Below, one piece after another: positions 12,101 through 23,896 of a stretch of 64,000 nucleotides of DNA. The notes under the pieces were generated by a model. That model did no database searches. It was not told where the DNA came from and was given only the letters and a program-made list of their open reading frames with translations. Made by a program: the position numbers and the translations under genes. Within the stretch, counting starts at the first letter, position 1. The number at the start of each line of letters is the position of its first letter. The DNA comes from Candidula unifasciata. Lineage: Eukaryota; Mollusca; Gastropoda; Stylommatophora; Geomitridae. Where the stretch lies: positions 1,033,657 through 1,097,656 of the forward strand of contig CAJHNH020000224.1 of NCBI GenBank assembly GCA_905116865.2, read 5' to 3'.

Positions 12101-15100
12101 AAAGTTTTATACATTTCTTATTATTTCAGGCCTAGTATTTTTTTTAATTCAACATGTGGCACATTATTATTGTTTGCTCAAACTAGGATTAGTCCCACCC
12201 CTCCCTGGATATTTTCTCTGTGTCACACACCTGTTCACCACTTTATCCATGTCTTTCAGGGTCATGTTCACCTTGACTTAGCAGGTCAGTACACTGGAAC
12301 CACTCCACCATGGACTGTTTAATATTTATACAAGTGTACAAACATACAGTTTTCTTCTTCTCAACGTTCAGCAGGTATAAACTCCAGCGGAAAAGTCTGG
12401 CTGTTCGTCCACTTGTGGCATTTAATATTGTTTCAGAACTTGGGTTCTACAGCTACATCCAGATCTGACTTATTTGTATGCAGGCTGTTGGTTCCTAACC
12501 GCTCAGGAAGATACACTTCAACTGAAAGATACACCCTAATTAGTCTAATTCTATGAAATGCTCGTTAGAGGGGAGTGGTCTATTCTTGTTTCCCCATGAA
12601 CTCACATGGTGAATGTACAGTTATGAAAGAATAGTAAAACAGTGAATCAATTACTTGCCTCAAATTCTGACCTGCACATTCTGTGTCTAGATGGCCAATC
12701 AAGATATGAAGAGAGAGTTGGAAGAAGAGAAAGAAGTACAGCAGGCCTTTGATGGTCTGGACACAGACGATGATAACGATGAAGAAGAGTACGAGCTATG
12801 GAAGTTACGAGAATTGAAGAGAATCAAACGAGACAGAGAGGAGAGAGAAGCGTAAGTTGCCTTTTTTTTTAAATGGTTGATATATTTCACTGTTATAACA
12901 GTGCACAACACTTTTTATTTCTATCTTAATTCATTATCCAGAGTCATTTGGCTATGTGTTTTAAGGTAAGTGAAATCATTTAACGGTGTAATCCTACGCG
13001 TTTACCAGGGTTTGGTTTCCACGGTTGGCTGTTTAAAAAAAAACAGTCAGTTCTTATGGCTTTCGCAGTGGTATGAGAGTCACACTGTGGAATTGAGGCC
13101 ATACCATGTAATAGTCCCTTGATTAGTTGATGGTATGTTGCAGCCAACCTCTATCGTGGGGGGGGGGGGGGGTTAAAACAAATTTATTGTGGGAGAAAAA
13201 AGAGATCTAGCTTTTGTGTTTAGGGTTTCCTCTTTCAGCCTTTTGTTGTTGAGCCCTATCAGGAGTGTGCCTTCTTCTTAGCTTTCACTGGTTGTTTGTC
13301 AACTTCTGTACTTTGGTCTTGTTCCAGAACTTGTGTTTTGTGTGCAGATCTGTTTGACAGATCTGGCTTATTTGTGTGAAGACTGTTGGTTCCTCGCCTC
13401 TCAAGCAGATGCACTCTGACTTAAAGAAAAGAAACAACCCTAAAAAGACACCTTTTACGACACGTTTTTTGGAGGTTAGTGGGTACATTCTTATTGTCTC
13501 CAAAATGTGCCCTGGAACTCACACAGAGAAGAAGTATTTCTTCTTCTTTGCTTTCAACGACTAAACTCCGGTGGAAAGTTCTGGGTATTTATCCACCTCT
13601 GGACTTTAGTCGTGTTCCAGAACATAAGTGTTGTGTGCACATCCGTTTGACACATCTGACTTATCTTTTTGCAGATTGTTTTTTTCTTTGCCTCTCAGGC
13701 AGATGCACTCCTACTTTGAAGAAAGCCCCCCAGTTGGTCAACTCTTATGACATGCTTGTTGGGAAGGCAGTGGGTCTATTCTTGTTTTCCCCACAATTGA
13801 GCCCCGGAACTCACACTGGGTGAAGAAGTGTTTGAACCATAGTACTGTCTGCTCCCATCCTACCATTCTAGTTTACTCCGCGAATATGTGATGTCTAGTA
13901 TTTCTGTCTCCGCTGTTGATAATGTTGAGATATTTTGTTTCAGAATGGAGAAGGAGAAGCAGGATGTTGAGAAACTGAGGAACATGACTGAAGAGGAGAG
14001 GCGGCAGGAACTGCGACAGAACCCCAAACAGGTCGTCAACAAGGCTCCCAAGGGAAAATACAAGTTTTTGCAGAAGTACTACCACAGAGGCGCTTTCTTC
14101 TTGGTATGTGTGCTTTCTTGTCTTTTTCTTCCTAGTATCCACTGGCTGCAACTCCAGTGCAATGTTGTTCTGGTTGTTTTCCCTGCCTCTGAACTTCATT
14201 TTTGTTCCAGAACTTGAGTTCTGTGTGCACACCCATTTTACAGATCTGGCTTTTTTTGTGTGCAGACTGTTGGTTCCTTGCCTCTCAGGCAGATGTACTG
14301 CAGCTTCAAAGGATTTACTGTCTTAAATCTTGTTGTGTAGAACAAAGATTGGTGTCAGGTTTGTTTGTACAGCACAACCATCATTACACAGTTGGAGAAT
14401 AACTTTATCAGAGCTTCAGCCTGCGTCCAGATTACACTCTGTAGCTGTGATGAGAATCAAAGTGTGTGAGAATTACACTTCCTGTAAATATTTTGTACGT
14501 TTCTTCTTCCTTTTTGAAAATGAGCCTGGGCAGCAATTATTTCAGCCTTTTTTTTTCAGGTGGGTGTGTTAAATTTTCATCTGTAAATGAATCTCAACAT
14601 GTTCAGCATATATCACCTGCCTCAGTGTTTCTCTCCTTTGCACTTGGTGACTCCCAAGTGTTTGTAAGACTGCCTCGATGTTATCTCTTCCTGTCTCATG
14701 GTCTACTCCCTTTCTGTTTTGTGTTTTTTTCTCTCTGTTAATCTGTCATTCTCTCTTCTTTTTTTCTCTACTCCTGGAAAAGTCAGAGCAGGAAGAGATT
14801 TCTAGAAGAGGCTCTTCTAGTCAGTTTGTGAGATTTCTTAATATCCTACAAGCAATAAGTAAGTCACCATCGGTTTGCTAGAGCAGTTACACTTAAACTC
14901 AGACTAGTTTAACACAACTTCCACTCTAGGGTGTCCAGAACTGACCTGTTAGATACTGGCCCCAAAAAAAAAGAAATATATCCCCGATTATTCCAGTCCA
15001 TTAGCACTCGTGATGCAAGTAATTAGTGGCAACTTTAACAAGTTACCATTTTATTGGTGTCCATCATTAATGATGAATCTTCTTAGCATTCACCGGCTGT

Positions 15101-16609
15101 GAACTCCAGCGGAAAGTTCAGGTTGTTCGCCCCCCTCCTTTACTCTTGTTCCAGAACTTGAGTTTTTGCATACTTATCCATTTTACAAATGTGGCTCATT
15201 TGTATGCAGACTGTGGGTTCCTGGCCTGTCAAGCAGATTCGGTTCACTTAGAATGAAACACGCCTCAATGGGTCAATGTTGTCGCCATTCTTGTTAGGAG
15301 GAAAGTGGTTCTACACCTCATAATGGATGTGTCTTGTCTTCTCTAGGATGTTGATGATACTGTGTTCAAACAAGACTTCTCTCAGCCCACACTGGAGGAT
15401 CATTTTGATAAGACAATTCTACCTAAAGTCATGCAGGTATGCTTTCGTATTGTACTGTTTGTATTTATCAGACCTCATGTTTTCATTTTTTTTAAATTAT
15501 TATTATTAATCAGACCTTTTTCCATCATTTCTTAATATTTATCAGGATTTATTGTTTTTAGTGATGAGACCTAATGTTCTATTGTTGTGCTTGTGTCAGT
15601 TTTCATAAAATGTCTGCTAATAGAAGTTTCAGAAATTGTTGAAATACTTTCTCCACATTAGTCCTGGAAAATAAAGGTGACCACATTATGTAATGCGCCA
15701 GTTTGACTGTAAAAACATGGGATTGGCAACCGTGGTGAAGGCATAAAATGGGTCAATTACTTATTTTAATCTGCCATCATTGTGCCTACTCTATAACTGA
15801 CAGTTATTTCTCATTCTTGTTCTCCATTTTGCCCTTAAAAGGGGAGTTATATTATGTTGAGGTTTACAGCTAGGCTACGATATCAGCCACTTTCAGTTCA
15901 ACTTATTTGATTTCAGTTAATTCCTAATTAGTTGCCTTTTATGACAAAGGATCTGATCTTTCGAAGTTTAGACAGAAAAGAAAACTGAAGCTGTTTGGAC
16001 TGAAAGACAGACACGTTTAATAAAACTATTAAGCTGTTTGACAGACTAGTTCTAAAAAAAATAAAAGGCTGTTTTACAGACAGAAGTAATTAAAAAAACC
16101 ATAAAGCTGTTTGACAGACAGAAGTTTTACAAAGCTGTTTGTCAGACAGCGGTTTAAAAAAAACTATAAAGCTGTTTGACAGACAGAAGTTAAAAAAACA
16201 CTATAAAGCTATTTGACTGACAGAAGTTTAAAAAGAAAAAACCATAAAGCTGTTTGGCAGACAGAAGTTATAAAAAAAATCTAAAACTATTTTTTAATAT
16301 ACACTCTGAAGCTCTGTCATAGACAGTAGAGTTGTTTGAAAGACCATAAACAGTAGTTTGATTGACTAAGACCTGTGATGGATGTAATTATTTCAAACTG
16401 ACACCTGCTAACCCACTTCATGTTCCCTGCAGGTGAAAAACTTTGGCCGCTCAGGCCGGACCAAGTACACCCATCTACTAGACCAGGACACCACTCAACA
16501 CGAAGCTGCTTGGATGCAGGACGCCGCCCAAAATCTCAAATTCCACAACGCTCGAGGGGGAGGAATGAAGCAGACATTTGAACGTCCGGCCAATAAAGTC
16601 AAAAAATAG
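4232..16609 (+). CDS. MFAP1: Microfibrillar-associated protein 1 (spliceosomal B-complex factor), 10 coding exons
   Basis: Join 4232-4298, 5593-5854, 6351-6507, 9421-9480, 10845-10972, 11422-11530, 12691-12851, 13944-14103, 15347-15436, 16433-16609; 1371 nt, 456 aa (human about 439). All introns are GT-AG and every phase closes. Despite its name, the family works in the nucleus as a spliceosome B-complex protein that contacts PRP38. Family-conserved blocks are [13 protein letters not shown] (10-22), [12 protein letters not shown] (27-38), acidic Ser/Glu tracts (about 45-55, 120-160, 185-215), RLKPVF.RKKDR.TVQERE (about 215-235), [21 protein letters not shown] (about 290-312), and [17 protein letters not shown] followed by [15 protein letters not shown] near the C-terminus. 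The start at 4232 was chosen because the STAGA block follows it directly; ATG 4259 in the same frame is a shorter option. The donor after exon 3 (GAG then GTTTTT) is weak. Any 5' UTR exon is undetermined. Introns hold SINEs and minisatellites. Confidence 0.96.
4429..4935 (+). repeat. 20-bp minisatellite in MFAP1 intron 1
   Basis: About 24 diverged copies of a unit like AGCTGTTTGAGGGTGGATCT, with several copies of altered length. It begins about 130 bp after the first coding exon. Confidence 0.9.
6036..6119. repeat. Very long poly(C) tract followed by (CA)n
   Basis: More than 60 C, interrupted once by an A, then a short CA repeat. It is in MFAP1 intron 2. The exact length should be treated as uncertain. 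Confidence 0.9.
6845..7155 (-). mobile_element. SINE-IV, tRNA-derived, in MFAP1 intron 3
   Basis: On the minus strand the head reads GCGTGGTCTCGAGGCATAGTG (A-box region), followed after about 30 bp by a perfect B-box-like GGGTTCAATCCC. The body is about 230 bp and ends near GCCTGTGCATAG. The flanks share TGTCCTTACCTGCA (6744-6757 and 7159-7172) plus a further partial similarity, so this may be a local duplication and not a simple target-site duplication. Confidence 0.6.
7432..7735 (+). repeat. 96-bp tandem duplication and TAG-rich tract
   Basis: GATATACCAGACATGAACAG occurs at 7451 and 7547, a spacing of 96 bp, with the intervening sequence repeated almost exactly. The second copy runs into a (TAG)-rich trinucleotide tract to 7735. 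It is intronic (MFAP1 intron 3). Confidence 0.85.
8245..8870 (-). repeat. 45-bp minisatellite in MFAP1 intron 3
   Basis: About 14 copies of a 45-bp unit containing GGTTCTAAAAGCACTGTAAC and CTCTTTCCTC. Because 45 is a multiple of 3, the minus strand is open with a 15-residue period ([15 protein letters not shown]). This is a by-product of the repeat, not a protein. Confidence 0.95.
9561..9805 (+). mobile_element. SINE-II copy, near full length
   Basis: The head reads GTGGTGTAGTGGCTAGACAC (A-box region) and GTCGTGGGTTCAGGTC (B-box region). The body has GATGGAGCCGGACTTTT and AAATGGGTACCAGGTAAAG, and the tail GTCTATAAAATATA then GGGTCCTTTAC. Related copies lie at 17236, 28011, 33719, 35316 and 58851. 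It is in MFAP1 intron 4, directly after exon 4. Confidence 0.75.
12355..12610 (-). mobile_element. SINE-I copy
   Basis: Starts CTTCTTCTCAACGTTCAGC (complement of the AAG-rich tail) and ends with TATTCTTGTTTCCCCAT. It is near full length and in MFAP1 intron 6. Confidence 0.7.
13271..13535 (-). mobile_element. SINE-I copy, first of a head-to-tail pair
   Basis: Begins CTTCTTCTTAGCTTTCACTGG and ends near GTGCCCTGGAACTCACAC. It is immediately followed by a second copy in the same orientation, in MFAP1 intron 7. Confidence 0.7.
13538..13825 (-). mobile_element. SINE-I copy, second of a head-to-tail pair
   Basis: Begins TTTCTTCTTCTTTGCTTTCAA and ends GAGCCCCGGAACTCACACTGG. It finishes about 120 bp before MFAP1 exon 8. 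Confidence 0.75.
14122..14340 (-). mobile_element. SINE-I copy, 5'-truncated, in MFAP1 intron 8
   Basis: Carries TCCACTGGCTGCAACTCCAG, TTTGTTCCAGAACTTGAG and TGCCTCTCAGGCAGATG, then loses similarity. It begins about 20 bp after the exon 8 donor. Confidence 0.65.
15077..15300 (-). mobile_element. SINE-I copy in MFAP1 intron 8
   Basis: Begins ATCTTCTTAGCATTCACCGGC. It includes CTTGTTCCAGAACTTGAG and ATGCAGACTGTGGGTTCC and ends near CCATTCTTGTTAG, about 45 bp before exon 9. Confidence 0.7.
16000..16290 (+). repeat. 35-40-bp irregular tandem repeat in MFAP1 intron 9
   Basis: About seven copies of AAAGCTGTTTGACAGACAGA separated by variable A-rich spacers. Confidence 0.75.
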
Positions 16610-17235
16610 TTGGCCAGATAATAACTCATTGAATGAGTACCACTAGGCACATGTGAGATTTTGGTATTAACTCTTTTACTGTCAGTCTTAATGGCCTTCT
16701 GTCTCTTGTGCCATCAGATTTGCACATAACCATCTCTAACAAAAGCAGCAGCCATCTTGTTCTTAAATGTTTTTAGTGGACAGAAACGGGTTGCCAGATT
16801 GTATGCTGTGTTTTGTTTAGTTGGTGTCATCTTGAAGATGTTTTTGATTGAGATGTGTAACTGACTGAAAGGACATCTGTGACAATTACAATTTGTGTCC
16901 AAATATTTTATGATTTTCTTCTGACCTCCATCAGTGAGGATTGGCATAGATGGGGATCGTTTTTGTTTTTTAACAAGTATGTTTCTGTCTGTTCACCCTG
17001 CATATTGTATATTCATCCTCGTCGGCAGCAGGTTAGAAGACTGCTGTTAAAATCATCTGATTACATCATCACTTTAGTTCTCTCTATCTATTCTTAAAAC
17101 ATCTCTCCAGTTCAGAGCAGTGTTGTAGTTTGTTCTTCTTGTCAAAGTATGTAGCATTGATAATTCATCTGTTCTCAGAATGTACATTTTACATTAATCA
17201 TCGCCTGTGTATTGCAGATAGCATAAGCATTCATG

Positions 17236-17435
17236 TATAACAACATGGTGGCCGTAGGTTCAATTCCTCACTGATGCAGTTGTGAAGATTAATGACCTGT
17301 CATCGTTGCCCCCCTCCCCCGTGCCAGGAATAAAGAGGCCTCGGCTGATATTAGCCAGATCACCACAAAGTGCTGATTGGTCTATTAAAATAAGGGGAAG
17401 GGGTGTGGGGGCAGCAGCATATATCCATCACACCC
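17236..17435 (+). mobile_element. SINE-II-related fragment in the MFAP1 3' flank
   Basis: Has a B-box-like GTAGGTTCAATTCCTC and the SINE-II tail block AAGTGCTGATTGGTCTAT. The first part of the head is missing or diverged. Contains an AATAAA at about 17328 that could serve as a poly(A) signal. Confidence 0.5.
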
Positions 17436-17550
17436 AGTGTAAAGACATCAGCACTAGTCTTAATTCAAATCTTGCAGGACTTTAACATGTATGCAAATGA
17501 TGCTGTGCGTGTGATTGTATGTGTGGAGATATAAAGCAAGAAAGTTGGAA

Positions 17551-17595
17551 ATTAAACATGTTTTAAACAAAACATTTTTGTTTGTCTTGTTTTAA
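17551..17595 (+). terminator. Candidate poly(A) signal of MFAP1
   Basis: ATTAAA at 17551-17556 is followed about 20 bp later by a T/GT-rich stretch (TTTTTGTTTGTCTTGTTTT), the usual layout of a cleavage site. It would give a 3' UTR of about 0.95 kb. The AATAAA at 17328 is an alternative. This is inference without transcript data. Confidence 0.35.
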
Positions 17596-17924
17596 CAAAT
17601 GTGCAAGTATACATGGGGGCTTTAAATGGGAACCTAAAAATGTGATAGCAATGATTGGAAACACGACATTGTCTTGGAGCCTGTTAATATTGTTAGTTAA
17701 GAATGAGGCATCACGGTGCAGACAAACATGATGACATCTTGAAACTATAGAAGATGGACAACACAATTTTGAGATGCACCAAAGAGGAGCACGTTCTGTT
17801 GCCCGTTCTTTAATCAGGAAAGGGGGTGAAACTTAAAGAAAATGCATCAGCAAATGAAGCTTCTGTGTGGTGATGCATGACTGTCAGTCCTTCAGCAGGA
17901 GTATGAGTGGAGAAGGAAGTTCCT

Positions 17925-18030
17925 GACCCCTGCGACATAATGTGTGCCTGACTCCTGCGACATAATGTGTGCCTGACTCCTGCGACATAATGTGTGCCTG
18001 ACCCCTGCGACATAATGTGTGCCTGACTCA
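17925..18030. repeat. 25-bp tandem repeat, 4 copies
   Basis: Four nearly identical copies of CCTGCGACATAATGTGTG plus GCCTGAC(T/C)C. Confidence 0.9.
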
Positions 18031-18281
18031 ATGGTTGGCATCAAGGGGACACAGAAAGGTGGGCATTGGGAACGTCTATAAATAAGTATTTATTCTGCAA
18101 GGAAACACTGTGCAGCTAGTACGTATGAAATCGTGGACTCATGGCACTAGCAGAATCTGCCAGAGGACAAAGCAAATGTGTACCAATCCAGATGGATACC
18201 AGAACTAGGAGTATCCGCAACTTTCAACAACTTGTGAGAACAAGCAGATTCTCCTAGTACACTGGCGTCAATAAGGAATTT

Positions 18282-18550
18282 CTCCCTCTGTGGGTTCCAG
18301 GCTCTGTTGTGGGGAAACGATGAAAAGACCCACTGCCTGCCCAAAAGCATGTCACAGGAGTCAACAAATTGGAAGCTTCCATCAAAGTCTGATATTACAT
18401 TTGCATGAGAGGTGAGGAACCAATAGTCTGCATACAAATGAGTCAGACCTGGGAAACAGATGTACACGCAACTCAGTTTCTAGAACAGGACTAGAGTCCA
18501 GAAGGGAATGAACAATGAGAACTTTCCGCTAGTGAATGCAAAGAAGAACA
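18282..18550 (+). mobile_element. SINE-I copy, near full length
   Basis: Sense orientation. Starts CTCTGTGGGTTCCAGGC, runs through AGACCCACTGCCTG and AAAAGCATGTCACAGGAG, and ends AGTGAATGCAAAGAAGAAC. Confidence 0.75.
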
Positions 18551-18644
18551 GGCAGTGATAAATTCTGTTTCTCTGAATTTTTTATATTTTTAATCATTCA
18601 ACTCAATGTCTAACTACAAAGACATAAGGCATGTTACATGTAAC

Positions 18645-18650
18645 TTTATT
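18645..18650 (-). terminator. Candidate distal poly(A) signal of PKMYT1
   Basis: TTTATT on the plus strand, AATAAA on the minus strand. Another occurs at about 18795. No AATAAA was noticed closer to the PKMYT1 stop at 24917 (an ATTAAA lies at 21049-21054), so either a 3' UTR of up to 6 kb or a variant signal is implied. Low confidence. Confidence 0.2.
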
Positions 18651-19599
18651 ATATGAGCTAGGCTCACAGTTACAGATAGCAACATTTGTAATCAACTTTC
18701 TATACAAACTAAAGTCAAGTTAAAGCACCGTACATTGTTTCATGGACAACAGATTTCAACACAACACTACAAGTTACCAAGAATATGAAATAGATTTATT
18801 TACAGAGAAACAACTTTTTGATTTGAAAGCTTAGTTCAAAATATAACACTGATGATTTTGATGTATAGTATTTCCCCCTGCAAAAGATAAAAAGAAATTT
18901 TTAAGCCCCCCCCCCCCCTTTTTTTTTTTATATATTAAAAATACATATTGTAAACACATTCTGTATATAAGATTACTCCCAATTTTAAACTAAAAAATCT
19001 GGGAAAGCATATTGTCTTCTTCAAGGAAAATTACTGCATTAAGGATCATGATCAAGTTGTATGTGTATCTGTTGGACTACCAAAGTGGGAATCACACACA
19101 ACAGAAAAGGTTATTGTACCGTCCTTGTGGTTTTGTTAATATTGTGTGAATAAGTTGGGGAGAGAGCAGTTTGACTGTATTTATGTGAGCAGGCCCTGAT
19201 TCCAGCATCACTTCCACAAACAGTCCATAGATGGGAAGGCAACAAGTAAATACTTCAGCAGCAGATGCCCACTAGTAATGTAATGACTACATACACAGAT
19301 AACTGAAAGTCATGACTATCACACGAATGTGATACTGGACACAGACCCATCGTCTACCCTCGTGGATTTAAGCTGGGTGTGCCTATCTACCTGATCTCAA
19401 CACTATTACAGAAATACACAAAAACCAATGTGGCAACCAGGCAAGTGTTCAATATAGCAAAAGTAGAGTTTTAGCCAAACCACTGACTGCTGTTAGGACT
19501 GACATAAGACCATGATGTGCACAAGTCTGGAAGTCTTGCTTCTTGATGATGTGGATGATGTGTATATATGAAAGAACGTTTAAATAAGTAACCCGTCTG
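18651..19599. other. A/T-rich intergenic or 3'-UTR sequence
   Basis: Non-repetitive, A/T-rich, with a short C tract and T tract at 18907-18930. No coding signal is seen. If PKMYT1 uses the distal signal this is its 3' UTR. Confidence 0.3.
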
Positions 19600-19865
19600 C
19601 AGTGTGGGTTGCCGTTAACTCTAGCAGGAAGTTCTGGTGTTGGTTCACTCCTGGATCTTGACACAGAACTTGAGTTTTGTGTACATCCATTTTACACTGG
19701 CTTTTTTGTATGCAGACTGTTGGCTCCTTATCTCTCAGGCAGATGCACTCAGACTGAAAGAAACACTGCTAATTAGTTGTCTTCCACTACAGGCTCATTG
19801 TGTGTGGGGCAGTAGGTCTATTGTTTGTTTCCCAGAATCGAGCCCTGTAAGCCACAGAAGAAGGT
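19600..19865 (-). mobile_element. SINE-I copy
   Basis: Contains TTGCCGTTAACTCTAGCAGG, AGACTGTTGGCTCCTTATC and TGTTTCCCAGAATCGAGCC. Near full length. Confidence 0.7.
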
Positions 19866-20432
19866 TGGTGGTACACAAGTCAGCAGTTTTATGACCTAAT
19901 GTAGAGAAAGGTCATTAACACAGGCAAACTTATACCACAATCCATCAGTCACACACAAAACATTTCTCTTTGCTGTATTGAGATACTATATCCAGCAGTC
20001 AAGTCCCAATCAATATCAGTGTCAACCCTATGTATACTTATTGTGTCTATGAAATACATGTGCATACACTGTATATACATCAACGCATAGAGAGCTGTGT
20101 ATGTAGAGACAAAGCTGTGTATAAACCAACCATATACAGGATGCCCCCACACAAATGACTATATCATTAGTTACATACAGTCAATGGTAAACTTAAACCT
20201 GCACCGGTAGAAACAAGGACAAGCTTAGCCTATTAGAGAGACAGACAGACCAACAGATCCAATTTCAGCAAACCCCAGTTAGCCACCTTTAGGACATGCT
20301 TGTTAGCAGAGTGGTGGTCTAGCCAAACACCTCCCTCCTCCCCATTCCCCGAGAGCTTTTAGCAATATCTCCCAACATCCATCCCCTGCCTCATTCAACA
20401 GACATTATATATTCAAAGTGATGCAACCTATT

Positions 20433-20890
20433 TCAGTGTTCAACAAGCTATTCCAACACTTAGTAACCCTGTATTGATACCTATGAACTCCTAACTGAAG
20501 GGACACATCTCAATGTTCAACAAGCTATTCCAACACTTAGTAACCCTGTATTGATACCTATGAACTCCTAACTGAAGGGACACATCTCAATGTTCAACAA
20601 GCTATTCCAACACTTAGTAACCCTGTATTGATACCTATGAACTCCTAACTGAAGGGACACATCTCAATGTTCAACAAGCTATTCCAACACTTAGTAACCC
20701 TGTATTCATACCTATGAACTCCTAACTGAAGGGACACATCTCAATGTTCAACAAGCTATTCCAACACTTAGTAACCCTGTATTCATACCTATGAACTCCT
20801 AACTGAAGGGACACATCTCAATGTTCAACAAGCTATTCCAACACCAAGACACCCTTGTATTCACATTATGTATTTTAACTGAAGGGGCAT
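20433..20890. repeat. 77-bp tandem repeat, about 6 copies
   Basis: TAGTAACCCTGTATTGATAC recurs at 20461, 20538 and 20615 with an exact 77-bp period. Middle copies are nearly identical and the last is diverged. Confidence 0.95.
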
Positions 20891-21602
20891 ATCTTAATGT
20901 TCAACAAGATATCAAACACTTGCCTCGCAAGATGCAACAGTTGAACTCCCAGTCACATTCTCAAACGACATGACCTTTGACACAGACAACACGGCAGACA
21001 ACATAAATCACAGATTTCATACAAATTGGATACATGGAATGAATGCTGTTTAATATCACATGAAAGGTTTCCCTCAAAGATTTGTTTTTAAAATCACACA
21101 TTATTCAGTGTCCAAAGATTGTGAATTCAATGATTTGACAGACACAAGAAAGAAAAAAATGCAGTCACAAGTTTTTCAGACACTAAACTGTGGTAGAAAG
21201 GCATGATTGTTTCATCATGCAGGAACACAACTGGTGGCATCCTTCCCAGACAAATGCCATTTGATGCAATCAATATTTTATCAACAAAACAAACACATAC
21301 AGCATAAGGCACATGTTGGTCTCGGGGGGTGAACTATTCACAGTCTGTAATATACATGGGTCAATGTTGGGGATACTACTAGCTAGGTGAAGTGGGGCAA
21401 CAAATGTTTGCTTTTACAACTGATGACCTCTCACTTGTCCAGGCCAATCCTGCCACACCATGGAATACATACTGCCAGCTCGCAGGCTCATAAATAGTGC
21501 CAGGTTTGAGGTTCAGGCATTCTACTAGAACCTAGGTTCAGAAATGCTGCCAGGTCGGAGGTTCAGAAATAGCAGATACTGTGGTCTGACCATAAGCACC
21601 AT

Positions 21603-21745
21603 TTCTTCTTCTAATCCTCCTCCTTCACGTTCACTGGCTGTAAACTCGGGCGGAAAGTTGCCGTTGTTTGTCCACCTCTGTTGCGTGCACATCCATTCAA
21701 CAACTGAATTAATTGTTTGCAGACTGTTGGTTACTCGTACCCCAA
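21603..21745 (-). mobile_element. SINE-I copy, truncated
   Basis: Begins at the AAG-tail complement (CTTCTTCTAATCCTCC), then GTTCACTGGCTGTAAACTC and GGCGGAAAGTTG. It stops near GCAGACTGTTGGTTAC. Confidence 0.65.
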
Positions 21746-21929
21746 CTAAAGGAAGCGGGCAAAATCCTGCATGTCCTCATAACTATGAGACCAAGACACT
21801 TGCAGGGAGAAGACTGAAGTCAACTAACACTGACCAAGCATACAGGACATGCAGCCGGACAAACTTACTGGAGCTACCACATGGTCCAGCTTCATTGACC
21901 AGACTGGCAACTGTGGCCCAACACAAAGC

Positions 21930-22140
21930 TACCAACCAACACTCAGTTTGTAAAGCCTATAGAGAAAAAGTAATTCCAAGGTACCTGGTTTGATCCCAGC
22001 TGTAGGGGATTTGGCTGCAGACCACTTTAGGAACTGAGCATTCAGAAAACAGTGGCAAACTACTGAATGTAAAATTGCACAGTAAAGCCAACAAATGCTG
22101 GGGTTGGTTCTGCAACATCCTGTTAAGCATCTGCAACTTA
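21930..22140 (+). mobile_element. SINE-III copy
   Basis: Shares GGTTTGATCCCAGCTG, GTGGCAAACTACTG and GGGGTTGGTTCTGCAACATCC with the copy at 3868-4091, in the opposite orientation. The tRNA-like head is diverged upstream of the B box. Confidence 0.7.
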
Positions 22141-22639
22141 CTTTAACTAGAACAAATGTTGTGGGTGGCAGCAGCACATACACAGGTTGAAGTGTAGTCG
22201 GCAACCCCAAAGAGACTATTCCCTTTGTGGTGTTACATTTGCAACCCCTTTTTTTACAAATCTACCCCTGTGAACATCAATACAATTTATCCTGTGCTTT
22301 TTCTAGAACATTGCTCCCATCTATCAGAGGAGATAACACTGATAAGGTTATTCCAATGAAGATACAGACAGCAGCTTTCTCCTATAAACATTGCATATTC
22401 TGACAAACTTCTTCAAGTTGCAACCCTTGACAGCTCTAGAATGACACCCAAACCCCATGATAATACACAACAGCAACAATAATAAACATGCACTGTGGTA
22501 ACTGTACTGTTTCAGGTCATGGCAAATAATAAAACAAAACTGAATACTAGAACACAAATATCAGAACATGAATGTGTCACACACAAAAACACGTGCCAAC
22601 CACTGAAGAAAACAACTTCAAAATACATGCTTTATACAA

Positions 22640-22706
22640 ATGTGAAAATAATAAAGGCTTTATACACATGAGAAAATAATACATGCTTTATACAAATGTG
22701 AAAAAG
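22640..22706. repeat. About 31-bp A/T-rich repeat, 2-3 copies
   Basis: ATACATGCTTTATACAAATG and variants recur three times before a T-rich homopolymer at 22717-22735. Confidence 0.6.
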
Positions 22707-23070
22707 ACATTCTAAAAAAAATTTTTTTTTTTTTTAGCAAAACTGCAAACAAGGAAAGAATTTGTTCAACACATGAGTCAAGTTTCTGAAGTACATACAC
22801 AGACATGTTAAAATAGTTTCCAGAAATAAATAAATTAAATGAGTGTTGAAACGATTTCAAAGTCATACACAGACGTGAAACGAAAACAAGGGAGCTATAT
22901 ATTTGTTCACTGGATATCTGGCATAATACAACACACTGTGTGGGGCACAGACAACAGTGTGTACAAGCTTGTGGCCCCTGTGTGAGAGAAGAGTGATCAA
23001 AGTGAGTGAGGCAGCAAGAGACAACAAACTGGACCACATTCAGCAACTGGACAGTCTCCAGAAATAGGTG

Positions 23071-23252
23071 CTGAGTTCACTGACACTTCATTGTGCACTT
23101 CCATGTATGGGTTCTGGGGACAAACAACACAGACCCATCACAAGCATGTCATACAAGACGTGCTGCATTCACTGACACTTCATTGTGCACTTCCATGTAT
23201 GGGTTCTGGGGACAAACAACACAGACCCATCACCCTGTCACAAGCATGTCAT
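23071..23252. repeat. 92-bp direct duplication
   Basis: CACTGACACTTCATTGTGC starts at 23078 and again at 23170. The copies, including CATGTATGGGTTCTGGGGAC, are almost identical. Confidence 0.9.
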
Positions 23253-23896
23253 AAAAGATGACTCCTGACGAATTTCTAAAACAAAGCATGTCTACCACCC
23301 AAGAAAAAGAGGTAAGATCATGTTCTCTGACTTCCCAATGAGCAAGGTGTTGTAAGACTATGATGATGATAAATAACCTCACATGTGAAAGTGATGATTT
23401 TCTATGGAAGAAGCCACCTAGAAATCTATGACTACAACACACAAACAAAATAATAATATTCATAACAGTAATCACAAGTGTCAAGACCTGCAACTCCGCT
23501 ACAAAGCATCATCAAATGACTCCTAGTGGTTTCCTTACTTAAACAATTGCTTTGTTTCATTTTTCAACAAATGCAAAGGGACATTTCATGCTTGTAATAA
23601 ATCCTGCAGACAGGTATTAATGACGTATTAAACCCAGGGGAGGGATTTTACCTACAGCCTAAATTTGCGTCTAGCTATACAATTTGATACATCGGCTGTT
23701 GTTCTTGCTATTCGCACATGGTCACTTGTGGCCTGCATACACACTTCTAGATAAGATTCACTGTAAACTGTGGCGTAAAAGTCGACTTCAAGGCTTGGGC
23801 TCAGAATTATGAGTTAATCATATATCTACCATAGTGGATGTTATAGTCATCATACAATTGTAAAGGCTTATCAACTCAACATATATGCCAAATTTT

